Below are positions 16,334-26,101 of a stretch of 64,000 nucleotides of DNA, piece by piece. Source of the stretch: Isoptericola luteus (GTDB taxonomy: Bacteria > Actinomycetota > Actinomycetes > Actinomycetales > Cellulomonadaceae); the NCBI RefSeq assembly GCF_020297055.1, contig NZ_JAIXCQ010000007.1, forward strand, positions 1-64,000, read 5' to 3'. The notes under the pieces were generated by a model. It worked only from the letters and a program-made list of their open reading frames with translations. It had not been told where the DNA came from and did no database searches. Position 1 is the first letter of the stretch, and the number at the start of each line of letters is the position of its first letter. Both the position numbers and the translations under genes were made by a program.

Positions 16334-18358
16334 TCACCAGATCGTCACGGTGACGGTGCTGCCCTTCGGGGCCTCGCCCGTCACGTCCTGGAACCGGACC
16401 TTGTCCAGGATCCCGCCGAGGTAGACGTTCTCGTCGACCTCGAACCCGGCCTTCTCCAGCGCCTTGCGCGCCTTGGCGGTGCTCATCCCGACGACGTCGG
16501 GCACCTCGACCAGCGGCGGGCCCTGCGAGACGGTCAGGGTCAGGGTGTCCGTGCGGTGCGCGGTGGTGCCGTGCTCGGGCTCCTGCTTCATGACGTGGCC
16601 CTCGGGGACGTCCTCGGAGTACTCCGGGTCGGCCGTGGTCACCTCGAGCCCGAGGGCCTCGAGGTCGTCGACCGCCTCGCTCTCCTTCTTGCCGACGACC
16701 TGCGGCACCTGGACGGGCGCAGGCCCGTCGGAGACGGTGAGGACGACCTCGGTGTCGTGCCGCTGGACGGAGCCCTCCGGCACGGAGACCTCCACGACGG
16801 TGCCGGGCTTCGCCTCGTCGTCGTACGCCTTCTCGGCCGGCCCGACCGTCAGCCCGGCCTCCTGGAGCGCCGCTCGCGCGTCGCCGCCCTCGGCGCCCAC
16901 GAGGTCGCGGGGGACGGCGACCATCTCGACGCCGCGCGAGACGACGACGTCGACCGTTCCGTCCGTGCGCACCGGCTCGCCGGGGGCAGGGTCCGTGGTG
17001 ACGACGGAGCCCGCGGGGACGTGGTCGTCGTAGGCCTTGCTGCTCGTGGTCCGCAGCCCGGCGGCCTCCAGGGTCGTCACGGCGTCGTCCAGGGGAACGC
17101 CGGCGACCCCGGCGGGCACGTCGATCCAGGCGCCCGGACCGTCGGCGAACCACCACCAGGTACCGAGCCCGCCCCCGCCGAGCAGCAGGACCGCCGCCAG
17201 GGCCCATGCCACGACATGGCGCCGCCGGCCCGGCCGTGGCCCGGCGGCCGCGTCCCAGGCCTGCGTCGGGTGGTCGACCAGCAGGTCGGTCTCCTGCTGC
17301 GCCGGGGCGGAGACCTCCTGGAAGAACGCCGTCGGGATGGCGTCGAAGGGGTCCGGGTCGGAGACGAGCTCGTCCGGGTCGGCACCGGCTCCGGGCTCGT
17401 CGCCACGGCCCTCGACCGCGGTGCCCTGGGTCGTGGACGGCTCCGCGCGGCGGTCCAGGACGTCGTCGGGCAGGGACTCGCGCAGCCGCTCCACGAGAGT
17501 GAGCGCCGCTCCGGCGTCCGCGGGACGCGCGGTGCGGTCCCGGGCGGTGCAGGACGCCACCAGGGCGTCGAGCCCCGCGGGGAGCCAGTCGACCCGCGCG
17601 GACGGCACCGGGTAGTCCTCGTGCACGTGGTGGAACGCCACCTGGATGGGGGGTTCGCCGGCGTGCGGCAGCTCGCCGGTGAGCATCTCGTAGGCGAGGA
17701 CGCCCACGGCGTAGATGTCCGTGCGGGCGTCGCACTCGCCGCTCGTGATGACCTCCGGGGCGAGGTAGGCCACGGTGCCCAGGATCGTCCCGGTCGCGGT
17801 CGAGGTGACCTCCGTGACGGCCCGGGCGAGGCCGAAGTCCGCCACCTTGACGCGGCCGCGGGGACGGTCGTCGGGACCGTGCTCGCCGTCGCCGTCGTGC
17901 GTGACCAGGACGTTCTCAGGCTTGATGTCACGGTGCACGAGCTGCTTGCGGTGGGCCGCCGCCAGGGCGGCGAGGACCTGGGCCAGCACGTCGAGGGCGC
18001 GGCGCACGGTGAGCGCCCCGTCCTCGTGCAGCTCGCGGCGCAGGTTCGTGCCGGGCACGTACTCCATCACCAGGTAGCTGGTCTCGCCGTCCAGGCCCTG
18101 GTCGTAGACGGCGACGACGCCCGGGTGGGTCAGCCGTGCCGCGGCACGCGCCTCGCGGCGGAACCGGGAGACGAACGCCGCGCCGTCCACGCCGTCGGCC
18201 AGGTGCGGGTGCATGACCTTGATCGCGACCTCACGGTCCAGGCGCCGGTCCTGGGCGCGGTAGACGGTGGCCATGCCGCCGCGCGCCACGCGCGCGGCGA
18301 TCTCGTACCGCCCGTCGACCAGGCGGCCGAGGAGCGGATCGGTCGTCGTCATGGCCAC
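16334..18358 (-). CDS. pknL: PASTA-domain serine/threonine protein kinase (PknL type)
   Basis: 674 aa. Residues about 15-290 are a Hanks-type kinase with lysine in VAIKVMHPH, HRDIKPENVL (catalytic Asp), ADFGLA and a threonine-rich activation loop. After an acidic linker comes one membrane helix (VAWALAAVLLLGGGGLG) and four extracellular PASTA repeats that in this family bind cell-wall muropeptides. The neighbours aroG and the Rv2175c homologue, a known PknL substrate in M. tuberculosis, identify it as PknL. The start is the GTG at 18358: a -10 box TACACT (18365-18370) lies exactly 6 nt upstream, so the mRNA is probably leaderless. An ATG two codons later is the alternative. Confidence 0.94.
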   Translation of the reverse strand: MAMTTTDPLLGRLVDGRYEIAARVARGGMATVYRAQDRRLDREVAIKVMHPHLADGVDGAAFVSRFRREARAAARLTHPGVVAVYDQGLDGETSYLVMEYVPGTNLRRELHEDGALTVRRALDVLAQVLAALAAAHRKQLVHRDIKPENVLVTHDGDGEHGPDDRPRGRVKVADFGLARAVTEVTSTATGTILGTVAYLAPEVITSGECDARTDIYAVGVLAYEMLTGELPHAGEPPIQVAFHHVHEDYPVPSARVDWLPAGLDALVASCTARDRTARPADAGAALTLVERLRESLPDDVLDRRAEPSTTQGTAVEGRGDEPGAGADPDELVSDPDPFDAIPTAFFQEVSAPAQQETDLLVDHPTQAWDAAAGPRPGRRRHVVAWALAAVLLLGGGGLGTWWWFADGPGAWIDVPAGVAGVPLDDAVTTLEAAGLRTTSSKAYDDHVPAGSVVTTDPAPGEPVRTDGTVDVVVSRGVEMVAVPRDLVGAEGGDARAALQEAGLTVGPAEKAYDDEAKPGTVVEVSVPEGSVQRHDTEVVLTVSDGPAPVQVPQVVGKKESEAVDDLEALGLEVTTADPEYSEDVPEGHVMKQEPEHGTTAHRTDTLTLTVSQGPPLVEVPDVVGMSTAKARKALEKAGFEVDENVYLGGILDKVRFQDVTGEAPKGSTVTVTIW

Positions 18359-18364
18359 GCGACG

Positions 18365-18400
18365 AGTGTAGGCGCGGCCGCCCCCCGGGGGCCGTAGGCT
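18365..18400. promoter_or_regulatory. Compact divergent leaderless promoters pknL / Rv2175c homologue
   Basis: Minus-strand TACACT (18365-18370) precedes the pknL GTG by 6 nt, and plus-strand TAGGCT (18395-18400) precedes the GTG at 18407 by 6 nt. The whole space between the two start codons is 48 bp, so each polymerase footprint overlaps the other promoter. The two genes are therefore likely to be co-regulated or mutually exclusive. Confidence 0.65.
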
Positions 18401-18406
18401 GGCCCG

Positions 18407-18808
18407 GTGAGTGATGCCGTGCCCCAGTCCGATTCCCCCGACGCCCAGCATGCCCTCGATGCCCTCGTCGGCGCGTGGATGAACCTTCCCGACGTCGCCG
18501 AGGCGCTCGGCATCGACGTCAAGCGGGTCCGCGGCCTCGTGGCCGACCGCCGGATCATCGGTGTCCGGCGCGGTGAGCGCGGTGTGTTCCAGGTCCCGGC
18601 GGCGTTCCTCGTCGACGGCGAGGACGGCACCGAGGTGCTGCCGTCGCTGCGCGGCACCCTCATGGTGCTGGGCGACGTGGGCATGTCCGACGCCGAGGTG
18701 TTGCGCTGGCTCTTCGAGCCGGAGGAGTCGATCGGCACGGCGCCCGTGGAGGCGCTGCGGTCCGGGCGCACCCACGAGGTGCGACGGGTGGCGCAGGCGC
18801 TGGCCTGA
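18407..18808 (+). CDS. Rv2175c-family DNA-binding protein
   Basis: 133 aa. It has a winged-helix/MerR-like helix-turn-helix in LPDVAEALGIDVKRVRGLVA and a C-terminal region SLRGTLMVLGDVGMSDAEVL typical of the Rv2175c family. The M. tuberculosis protein binds DNA and is phosphorylated by PknL, which lowers binding. The divergent pknL here suggests the same kinase-substrate pair. The GTG start is fixed by the -10 box TAGGCT 6 nt upstream. The DNA targets are unknown. Confidence 0.92.
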   Translation: MSDAVPQSDSPDAQHALDALVGAWMNLPDVAEALGIDVKRVRGLVADRRIIGVRRGERGVFQVPAAFLVDGEDGTEVLPSLRGTLMVLGDVGMSDAEVLRWLFEPEESIGTAPVEALRSGRTHEVRRVAQALA

Positions 18809-18815
18809 CGGCGCC

Positions 18816-19922
18816 TCAGGCCGCCCGGTCGACGGCGGCGTGCGCGAGCCCGACGAGCACCTGACGCGGGTCGTCGTCGAGCTCCGCGGCGACGAGGGTG
18901 TCGAACGCGACGGCGGACAGCGTGCCGATGAGCTCCTCGACCCCGTCGAGGGCTCCGCTGGAGCGGATGACGTCGCGCAGCCGCGCGACGGTCGCCTCGT
19001 CGAGGTCGGGGTCCCCCAGGTGCGCGGTCAGCAGCTCCCGCCCCTGCTCATCGGCCTCGGCCATGGTGCGCGCGGCCAGCACGGTGCGCTTGCCCTCCCG
19101 CAGGTCGTCGCCCGCCGGCTTGCCGGTCACGTCGGGGTCGCCGAAGACGCCGAGGACGTCGTCGCGGAGCTGGAACGCCTCGCCGAGCGGGATACCGGCG
19201 GTGGTCATCGTGGCGACCCGCTCGGGGCCGGCGCCCGCGAGGATCGCGCCGAGGGCGAGGGGCCGCTCCACCGAGTAGCGCGACGTCTTCGCGCGGATGA
19301 CCTCGCGCGCCCGGCGCTCGTCGGCGGCGGGGTCCTGGCCCCACGGCTCCGCCTGCACCAGGACGTCGAGGTACTGGCCGACCACGACCTCCGTCTGCAT
19401 CGCGTCGAAGAGCTCGCGCGCCGCGCGCGCCGTCCCCGCGGGCAGGTCCGCGACGGCCGCGGCCATCTCACGCTGGCACGCGACGAGGCACAGGTCGCCG
19501 AGGAGGATGGCGGCCGACTCGCCGAAGCGCCCGGGGTCACCGGCCCACCCGGCGTCGCGGTGGCGCGCCTCGAACGCACGGTGGGCGGTCGGCAGGCCGC
19601 GCCTGGTGTCGGAGGCGTCCATGACGTCGTCGTGCAGCAGCGCGGCGGCCTGGAAGAGCTCGAGCGCGGCACCGGCACGCACCGCCGCGGTGCGCTCCGG
19701 CCCGTCGGCGGCGCCGCCGTGGGCGCGGAACGACCAGTAGCAGAACGCGGCACGCAGCCGCTTGCCCCCGCTCAGGAGGGTGCCCACCTGGGCGGCCAGG
19801 ACCTTGGCCGGCTCCCCGACGGCGCGGACCTCCGTGGTCAGGTCCGCGAGGTGGCGCTCGACCGCCTCGTCCACGTCGTGGCGGAGGTTCTCGAGGTCGA
19901 CCAGGGCGGGAGCGGTGGGCAT
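18816..19922 (-). CDS. idsA: Polyprenyl (geranylgeranyl/farnesyl) diphosphate synthase
   Basis: 368 aa trans-isoprenyl diphosphate synthase. It elongates allylic diphosphates with IPP for menaquinone, carotenoid or polyprenol synthesis. The first aspartate-rich motif is DDVMD (98-102). The second appears as DDVLG inside FQLRDDVLGVFGD, and GGKRLRAAF binds IPP. Product length cannot be fixed from sequence alone. The -10 box TAGGGT (19929-19934) lies 6 nt before the ATG, so the transcript is probably leaderless. It matches Rv2173 by position. It is convergent with the Rv2175c homologue, 7 bp away. Confidence 0.94.
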   Translation of the reverse strand: MPTAPALVDLENLRHDVDEAVERHLADLTTEVRAVGEPAKVLAAQVGTLLSGGKRLRAAFCYWSFRAHGGAADGPERTAAVRAGAALELFQAAALLHDDVMDASDTRRGLPTAHRAFEARHRDAGWAGDPGRFGESAAILLGDLCLVACQREMAAAVADLPAGTARAARELFDAMQTEVVVGQYLDVLVQAEPWGQDPAADERRAREVIRAKTSRYSVERPLALGAILAGAGPERVATMTTAGIPLGEAFQLRDDVLGVFGDPDVTGKPAGDDLREGKRTVLAARTMAEADEQGRELLTAHLGDPDLDEATVARLRDVIRSSGALDGVEELIGTLSAVAFDTLVAAELDDDPRQVLVGLAHAAVDRAA

Positions 19923-19973
19923 GCCGACACCCTATGTCGGACCGCGCGGGGGCCCTTCCTGGCGCGCGGGGCC

Positions 19974-20618
19974 TCAGTCGGACGGGACGAGGACGGAGCC
20001 GCTCACGGTCACCAGCCGCTGGTCCCCGGTGTCCAGCACCCCCAGCAGGACCGTCTCGGTCACGGGCTTCTCGGCCTTCTTGGTGCGCGTGTAGGTGGTC
20101 TGCGCGGTGAGCCCCGAGAACGCCGCGGACGGGGACTCGTCGAACCCCTCGTCGAGGAGCTTCCCGGCGAGCTGGTCGATGGCCTCCTGCGTGCTGCGGG
20201 ACGTCGCGAGGTTGAGGGTGACGTCGGTGAGCCTGCCGTCGGTCGGGGTGGCCGAGCTCGCGAGCACGGTGGCGTCGTCCGGGGCGCCCAGCAGGTCGCG
20301 GGGGAAGCCCTCGGCGTAGGTGCCGACGGTCGTGGTCGGGTCGAACGTGGGCAGCGACGCCGGCGCGTCCGGCTCGGCCACCGGGCCCGGGGAGGCACTG
20401 CCGGGCTCGCCGCGCACGCCGAGGCCCGAGCCGTCGTCCCGGGACGTGTCCGCGCCGTCGTCGGACGGCGCGCACCCGCCCGCGAGGAGCACCGCGGTGA
20501 GCCCGAGAAGAACCCCGGCACGGCGGGCGGCCGGCTGCGGGTCGCGAGCGCGCCGGGCACGACGGGCGCGACGGGCGCCGCGAGCGCGGTCGGACGAGCG
20601 GGCGTTCGGCGGGAGCAC
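19974..20618 (-). CDS. Putative lipoprotein of unknown function
   Basis: 214 aa. A basic N-terminus is followed by a hydrophobic stretch and lipobox LLAGGC, so the mature protein should be lipid-anchored outside the membrane. The mature part starts with an acidic, Ser/Pro-rich linker, then a compact domain. I do not recognise a family. The GTG start is placed by a -10 box TACGGT (20626-20631) 7 nt upstream. The N-terminal arginine run (RARGARRARRARRAR) is unusually long for a signal peptide. It lies behind idsA on the same strand but 51 bp upstream, so it may read through. Confidence 0.8.
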   Translation of the reverse strand: MLPPNARSSDRARGARRARRARRARDPQPAARRAGVLLGLTAVLLAGGCAPSDDGADTSRDDGSGLGVRGEPGSASPGPVAEPDAPASLPTFDPTTTVGTYAEGFPRDLLGAPDDATVLASSATPTDGRLTDVTLNLATSRSTQEAIDQLAGKLLDEGFDESPSAAFSGLTAQTTYTRTKKAEKPVTETVLLGVLDTGDQRLVTVSGSVLVPSD

Positions 20619-20819
20619 GGCGCCCACCGTAGCGGTCGGTGCGCAGGGGGCCGAAGCCCGCGTCGTGCCCGCACGACGCCGAGGCCGGCGCGCTCGTCCC
20701 GGGTCGCGAGCCCGCCCGCTCCGGCTGCTGAGGCTGTGCCCAGGCGGGCGGCGTGGCAGCGGTGCACAGATGGCCGTGACGGGCTCCCGCGGCACGACCG
20801 GTCGGGGTGTGCTCGGGTC

Positions 20820-22139
20820 ATGCACCCGACCGTCGTCGCCCAGTTCCCCGACCCGCACGACCCTGGACCCGGCGCACCGCCGGGCGGGGTGGAGCCCGCC
20901 GTCCGGGTACGCACGACCCGAGACCTGGTGGCTGCCGTGCCGGCACTGCTCGGGTACCGCCCGCAGGAGAGCCTGACCGTCGTCTGCGTGACCGGCGCGG
21001 GCACCGTCGGGCTCGTGGCGCGGGTCGGGCTCGACGACCTCGCCGCGGAGCGCGCGGCGTCCGCGGGCAGCCACCCGCCGGCGGCCCTCGGGGTACGGGA
21101 CCGGCTGGTCCCCGCTGTGCGCGGGGTGGGGACGGTGACGCTCGTGGCCGTCGTGCACTCCGCACGCGACCGGCGTGCGGTGCGCAGGGTCGTGGCGCCG
21201 GTGCTCGACGGTCTCGACGCGGTGTGCGACGTCGACCCGTGGCACGTCGCGCCGACGGGATACCGCGGGCTGGACTGCGAGGACCCGTCGTGCTGCCCTC
21301 CCGACGGGCATCCGACGGCGGGGCTGGAGCACGGTGCGGTCAACGCCGCGCTCGTCGTGGCCGGCCGCACGGTGGCGCCGTCGTGGGAGGAGGCCCATCG
21401 CATCGTCCGGGCGCCCGAGGCCCTGCGGTCCAGGGCCGCGCGAGCGGCGTCCCGCGCGGCGCGTGCGGCGGCGGACCGCAGGGAGGACGCGGGAGGAGGT
21501 ACGGGCACGGACGCCGTGCACGGCCCGCCGGGCAGTCGGGAGTCCCGACGCCGCACCGCCGGGCTCGACCTGTGGCACGACCTCCTCCGGCACGCCGCCG
21601 TCGCGCTGCGCGCCGAGCCGGGTGGCACGCCGGAGCTCGGGCCCGCCCGGCTGGGTCGGCTGGCCGCGGCGCTCGCGGACGTCGCCGTGCGGGACGCCGT
21701 CCTGCTCTCGCTGATCCCCGGGGCGGACGACGTGGCGCGGCGGACCGCGGCCCGGCGCCCCGCGTCGCCGGTCGGGGTCGCGCGGGACGAGAGCGCGGGT
21801 GCGGGCGGCGCGGAGTCCGGCGACGTCGAGGTGGCCACGGCCCGCGCCATCGCGCGCGTGGTGGATCCCCGGGTCGCCGTGGCGCCGGACCCGGGCACGG
21901 CCGCCGCGGCGCGGGCCGTGCTGGAGCAGGTGGTCGCCCACGTGCCGCGTCGTTGGCACGCGCCACCGCTCACGCTGCTCGGGGTCCTGGCCTGGTGGCA
22001 GGGCGACGGCGGGCTCGCGATGCGCCGGACGAGCGCGGCGATCGAGGCCGACGCGCAGCACCGCCTGGCGGTGCTGCTGCGCGGGGTCCTCGCCGCCGCG
22101 GTGCCGCCCGGGTGGGTCCGGGCGAGGGGGGTCGGGTAG
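20820..22139 (+). CDS. DUF4192-family protein
   Basis: 439 aa. The N-terminal part (VRTTRDLVAAVPALLGYRPQESLTVVCV) is the hallmark of DUF4192, an actinobacterial family without a known activity. A central Ala/Arg-rich linker (about residues 215-245) separates it from a helical C-terminal half ending in PPLTLLGVLAWWQGDGGLA. No signal peptide or membrane helix. The ATG choice is the first in frame near the conserved start. Its TAG stop forms part of the -10 box of the following universal stress gene. Confidence 0.85.
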   Translation: MHPTVVAQFPDPHDPGPGAPPGGVEPAVRVRTTRDLVAAVPALLGYRPQESLTVVCVTGAGTVGLVARVGLDDLAAERAASAGSHPPAALGVRDRLVPAVRGVGTVTLVAVVHSARDRRAVRRVVAPVLDGLDAVCDVDPWHVAPTGYRGLDCEDPSCCPPDGHPTAGLEHGAVNAALVVAGRTVAPSWEEAHRIVRAPEALRSRAARAASRAARAAADRREDAGGGTGTDAVHGPPGSRESRRRTAGLDLWHDLLRHAAVALRAEPGGTPELGPARLGRLAAALADVAVRDAVLLSLIPGADDVARRTAARRPASPVGVARDESAGAGGAESGDVEVATARAIARVVDPRVAVAPDPGTAAAARAVLEQVVAHVPRRWHAPPLTLLGVLAWWQGDGGLAMRRTSAAIEADAQHRLAVLLRGVLAAAVPPGWVRARGVG

Positions 22140-22149
22140 CGTGCCGACC

Positions 22150-22509
22150 ATGTCGATCGTCGTGGGACTCCTGAGCACGGCCGAGGGTCAGGCAGCACTC
22201 ACGCAGGCCGTGACCGAGGCCCGTGAGCGGGCCGTGCCCCTGCGGATCGTGGTCACCCGGCCCGACGCCGACCCGGCCGAGCTGGACGCGGTCCGCGCGC
22301 GGATGACCGACGCCGGGGTCGAGCACCATCTGGTCCCCGGCTCGGGGGACCTGGCGGACGACCTCGTGCGCACCGCGGCCGACGCGGGGGCCCAGCTCAT
22401 CGTGGTCGGGCTGCGCCGTCGGAGCCCCGTGGGCAAGCTCATCCTGGGATCGGGTGCGCAGCGGATCCTGCTCGAGGCGCCGTGCCCCGTGCTGGCCGTC
22501 AAGCCGTGA
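22150..22509 (+). CDS. Universal stress protein (UspA family)
   Basis: 119 aa, a single Usp domain slightly shorter than average. The ATP-binding glycine motif is seen as GLRRRSPVGKLILGSGAQRI, followed by CPVLAVKP. The likely role is nucleotide-linked stress signalling in the cytoplasm. A -10 box TAGCGT (22137-22142) ends 7 nt before the ATG, indicating an independent, leaderless transcript starting inside the end of the DUF4192 gene. Confidence 0.9.
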   Translation: MSIVVGLLSTAEGQAALTQAVTEARERAVPLRIVVTRPDADPAELDAVRARMTDAGVEHHLVPGSGDLADDLVRTAADAGAQLIVVGLRRRSPVGKLILGSGAQRILLEAPCPVLAVKP

Positions 22510-22513
22510 CGAT

Positions 22514-22570
22514 CTCGCCGGTGGGGTGACTCGCCGGTGGGGTGACTCGCCGGCGGGGTGACTCGCCGGT
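22514..22570. repeat. 16-bp tandem repeat, about 3.5 copies
   Basis: CTCGCCGGTGGGGTGA occurs at 22514 and 22530, a one-base variant at 22546 and a partial copy at 22562. The array begins 5 bp after the universal stress stop codon and lies 200 bp upstream of the sigma factor promoter. It is non-coding. Confidence 0.9.
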
Positions 22571-22777
22571 CGCCCCGCGCCCCCGGTGTGATGCTGCCGA
22601 CGGTTCGCTGCGCCCCGCCGTGTCGTCCTGGACCGGCTCGGGCAGCGGGCGTTTCCGCGTGATGGCGGGAATCTTCGTGCGGCCCCGCACGTTCAGCAAG
22701 GACCGGAGATCCTCGGACGCAGGGTGAAGAGGCACGCGCCGGAGCGTGCGATGCCACGTCGTCGCGGGTGTCGCCGG

Positions 22778-22783
22778 TACAAT
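22778..22783 (+). promoter_or_regulatory. Candidate -10 box of the sigA promoter
   Basis: TACAAT, a near-consensus -10 hexamer, lies 103 bp before the chosen sigA start. I do not see a good -35 hexamer at 16-19 bp upstream. The implied leader is about 90 nt. Confidence 0.5.
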
Positions 22784-22880
22784 AGGGGTGTCCGCTTGAG
22801 CCACGAGGTCCGAGAGTCCAGTTCTCTACCACGGCCATGACGGCGGAGCACCGTACCCTCGAATGCCGAAAGGTCGGTTT

Positions 22881-24458
<1,578 letters not shown>

Positions 24459-24489
24459 CCCGTCCAGCCGAGCTGCTCGGCCGGTGTCA

Positions 24490-24526
24490 CGAGAGCCCCG
24501 TACCGCCGTCCGGTACGGGGCTCTCG
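24490..24526. terminator. Terminator between sigA and the FAD oxidase gene
   Basis: CGAGAGCCCCGTACCG and CGGTACGGGGCTCTCG form a perfect 16-bp stem around a 5-nt loop, 31 bp past the sigA stop. The facing gene ends at 24540, so it can serve both strands. Confidence 0.85.
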
Positions 24527-24539
24527 GCGTCCTCGCCCG

Positions 24540-25982
24540 TCATCGTCCGCCGCGCGTCATCGACCACCGTGCGGAGGGGTCGAGCACGCCGTGCGGGTCG
24601 AGCCTGAGCCGCAGGGCGACCAGCCGTGCGTAGCTCACCGGGCCGTACGCGGTGCGCACCAGCGCCGCGGTGACCGAGTCGCGCGGTCCCGCCTGGTCGA
24701 GCATGGCGCCCCCGGTGGCCCAGGGGGCGAGGGCGCCATGCACCTCCTGGAGAGGGGCGCACTGGTCTGTCGGGGCGTCCGGTCCGGCCGGGGCGACCAC
24801 GTGCACGGCGAACGCGGCATCACGACCGCCGACGGCGTCCGGGACGCCCGCGGCCCTGCCGATCGCCCCGCCGAGCAGCCGGATCTCCGCCGTGCGCACC
24901 CCGGAGCCGGGCGCGACCGCCCCGAGGAACGCGTCGACAGCCTCCGGCGGCAGGGCGCGCAGGAGACCACCGCGGTCGACGAGCGGCTCAGGTCCCCGCG
25001 GCTCGTCCAGGACGTCGCCGACCCGCGCGAGGCTCAGGTCGCCGACGGTGTCCAGCAGGGGCACCGCCGTCCGGCGCAGCGCGTCGACCCACGGGTGCGG
25101 CGCGTCGGGGTCGCCGTGCCGGGCGTAGCGGGCGGCGACCGTCGTGCGGCCGCGCAGGGGCACCGGTAGGCGGTGCGACCGCGGCAGGTCGACCCATGCC
25201 ACCGAGGTGGACACCTCGTCCGGCAGGTCCGCGGCGAGCTCGCGCCAGCGGTGCAGCACCGCCGGGGCGTCGACGGCGTCGAACCAGAGCGTCCCGGCCC
25301 GGAGCGTCCGCGCGGGGAACAGGTCCACGGTCATCGCGGTGACGACGCCGAACGCGCCGCCCCCGCCCCGCAAGGCCCAGAACAGGTCGGGGTGGTGCGT
25401 CGGCGTGGCCGTCACCAGGGCGCCCGCCGGGGTGACGACGTCCATCGACCGCACGTGGTCGGCGGCGAGGCCGAGGCTCCGCGCGAGCGGTCCGAGGCCA
25501 CCGCCGAGGGTGGAGCCCACCACGCCTGCCCGCAGTGCCGGGCCGCCTGCCGCCGCGAGCCCGTAGGGTGCCGCGGCGTCGAGCACGGCGCCCCAGCGGA
25601 CGCCCGCCCCGACCGTCGCGGTGCGCGCGACCGGGTCGACGGTCACGCGGTCGAGCCGGGAGGTGTCGAGGAGGATGTCGGCGGGTCCGGTCGGCGTGGC
25701 ACTGCGCCCGGTGCACCGGACACCGACCCCCAGGCCGTGCGCCGCGGCCAGCAGGACCGTCCGGGCGACGTCCTCGGCGCTCGCCGCCCGCACGACGAGC
25801 CCGGGCCGGTGCACCAGGGCGGGGTTGTCCCCGCCGAGCGCACGGCCGTAGCCGGGGTCATGTGGCCTGAGGACCTCGCCGGCGAGCACCTGCGCGAGCG
25901 CGTCCGCCGCGACGGCCGCCGATGCGGCCACGGGGGCGACCGCCGGGTCGTCGAGCCTCGTCGCTCCAGGACTGCCGGGCAT
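24540..25982 (-). CDS. FAD-linked oxidase (PCMH/BBE-like family) without the covalent histidine
   Basis: 480 aa. Residues about 35-215 form a PCMH-type FAD-binding domain (PALVHRPGLVVRAASAEDVA, GAGVRWGAVLDAA, GVVGSTLGGGLGPLARSLGLAADHV). A substrate domain and a short BBE-like C-terminal strand (DPHGVLDPSARWSM) follow. In berberine-bridge-like enzymes the position after VRSGG is a histidine bonded to FAD. Here the segment reads VRCTGRSATPTG, so FAD should be held without that bond. No signal peptide; the substrate is unknown. It is divergent from the SpoIID-like gene. Confidence 0.85.
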   Translation of the reverse strand: MPGSPGATRLDDPAVAPVAASAAVAADALAQVLAGEVLRPHDPGYGRALGGDNPALVHRPGLVVRAASAEDVARTVLLAAAHGLGVGVRCTGRSATPTGPADILLDTSRLDRVTVDPVARTATVGAGVRWGAVLDAAAPYGLAAAGGPALRAGVVGSTLGGGLGPLARSLGLAADHVRSMDVVTPAGALVTATPTHHPDLFWALRGGGGAFGVVTAMTVDLFPARTLRAGTLWFDAVDAPAVLHRWRELAADLPDEVSTSVAWVDLPRSHRLPVPLRGRTTVAARYARHGDPDAPHPWVDALRRTAVPLLDTVGDLSLARVGDVLDEPRGPEPLVDRGGLLRALPPEAVDAFLGAVAPGSGVRTAEIRLLGGAIGRAAGVPDAVGGRDAAFAVHVVAPAGPDAPTDQCAPLQEVHGALAPWATGGAMLDQAGPRDSVTAALVRTAYGPVSYARLVALRLRLDPHGVLDPSARWSMTRGGR

Positions 25983-26101
25983 CGATGGGCTCGCTCTCGT
26001 CGTCGGGCGTGTCCCGATGAGGGAGGGACGAGGGGCCCGTCTGTGACACGGGGACGGCCCTGCGTGGGGATCTCGCCGGGGTGGTGTGGCAGGGTGGCCC
26101 C

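Larger units (their letters stand above)
22510..22880. other. 371-bp intergenic region upstream of sigA
   Basis: The region holds the 16-bp tandem repeat (22514-22570), then about 200 bp with no obvious gene or motif, then the candidate sigA -10 box (22778-22783) and an approximately 90-nt leader. Short open frames cross it, but none has a credible start, composition or family resemblance. Confidence 0.6.
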
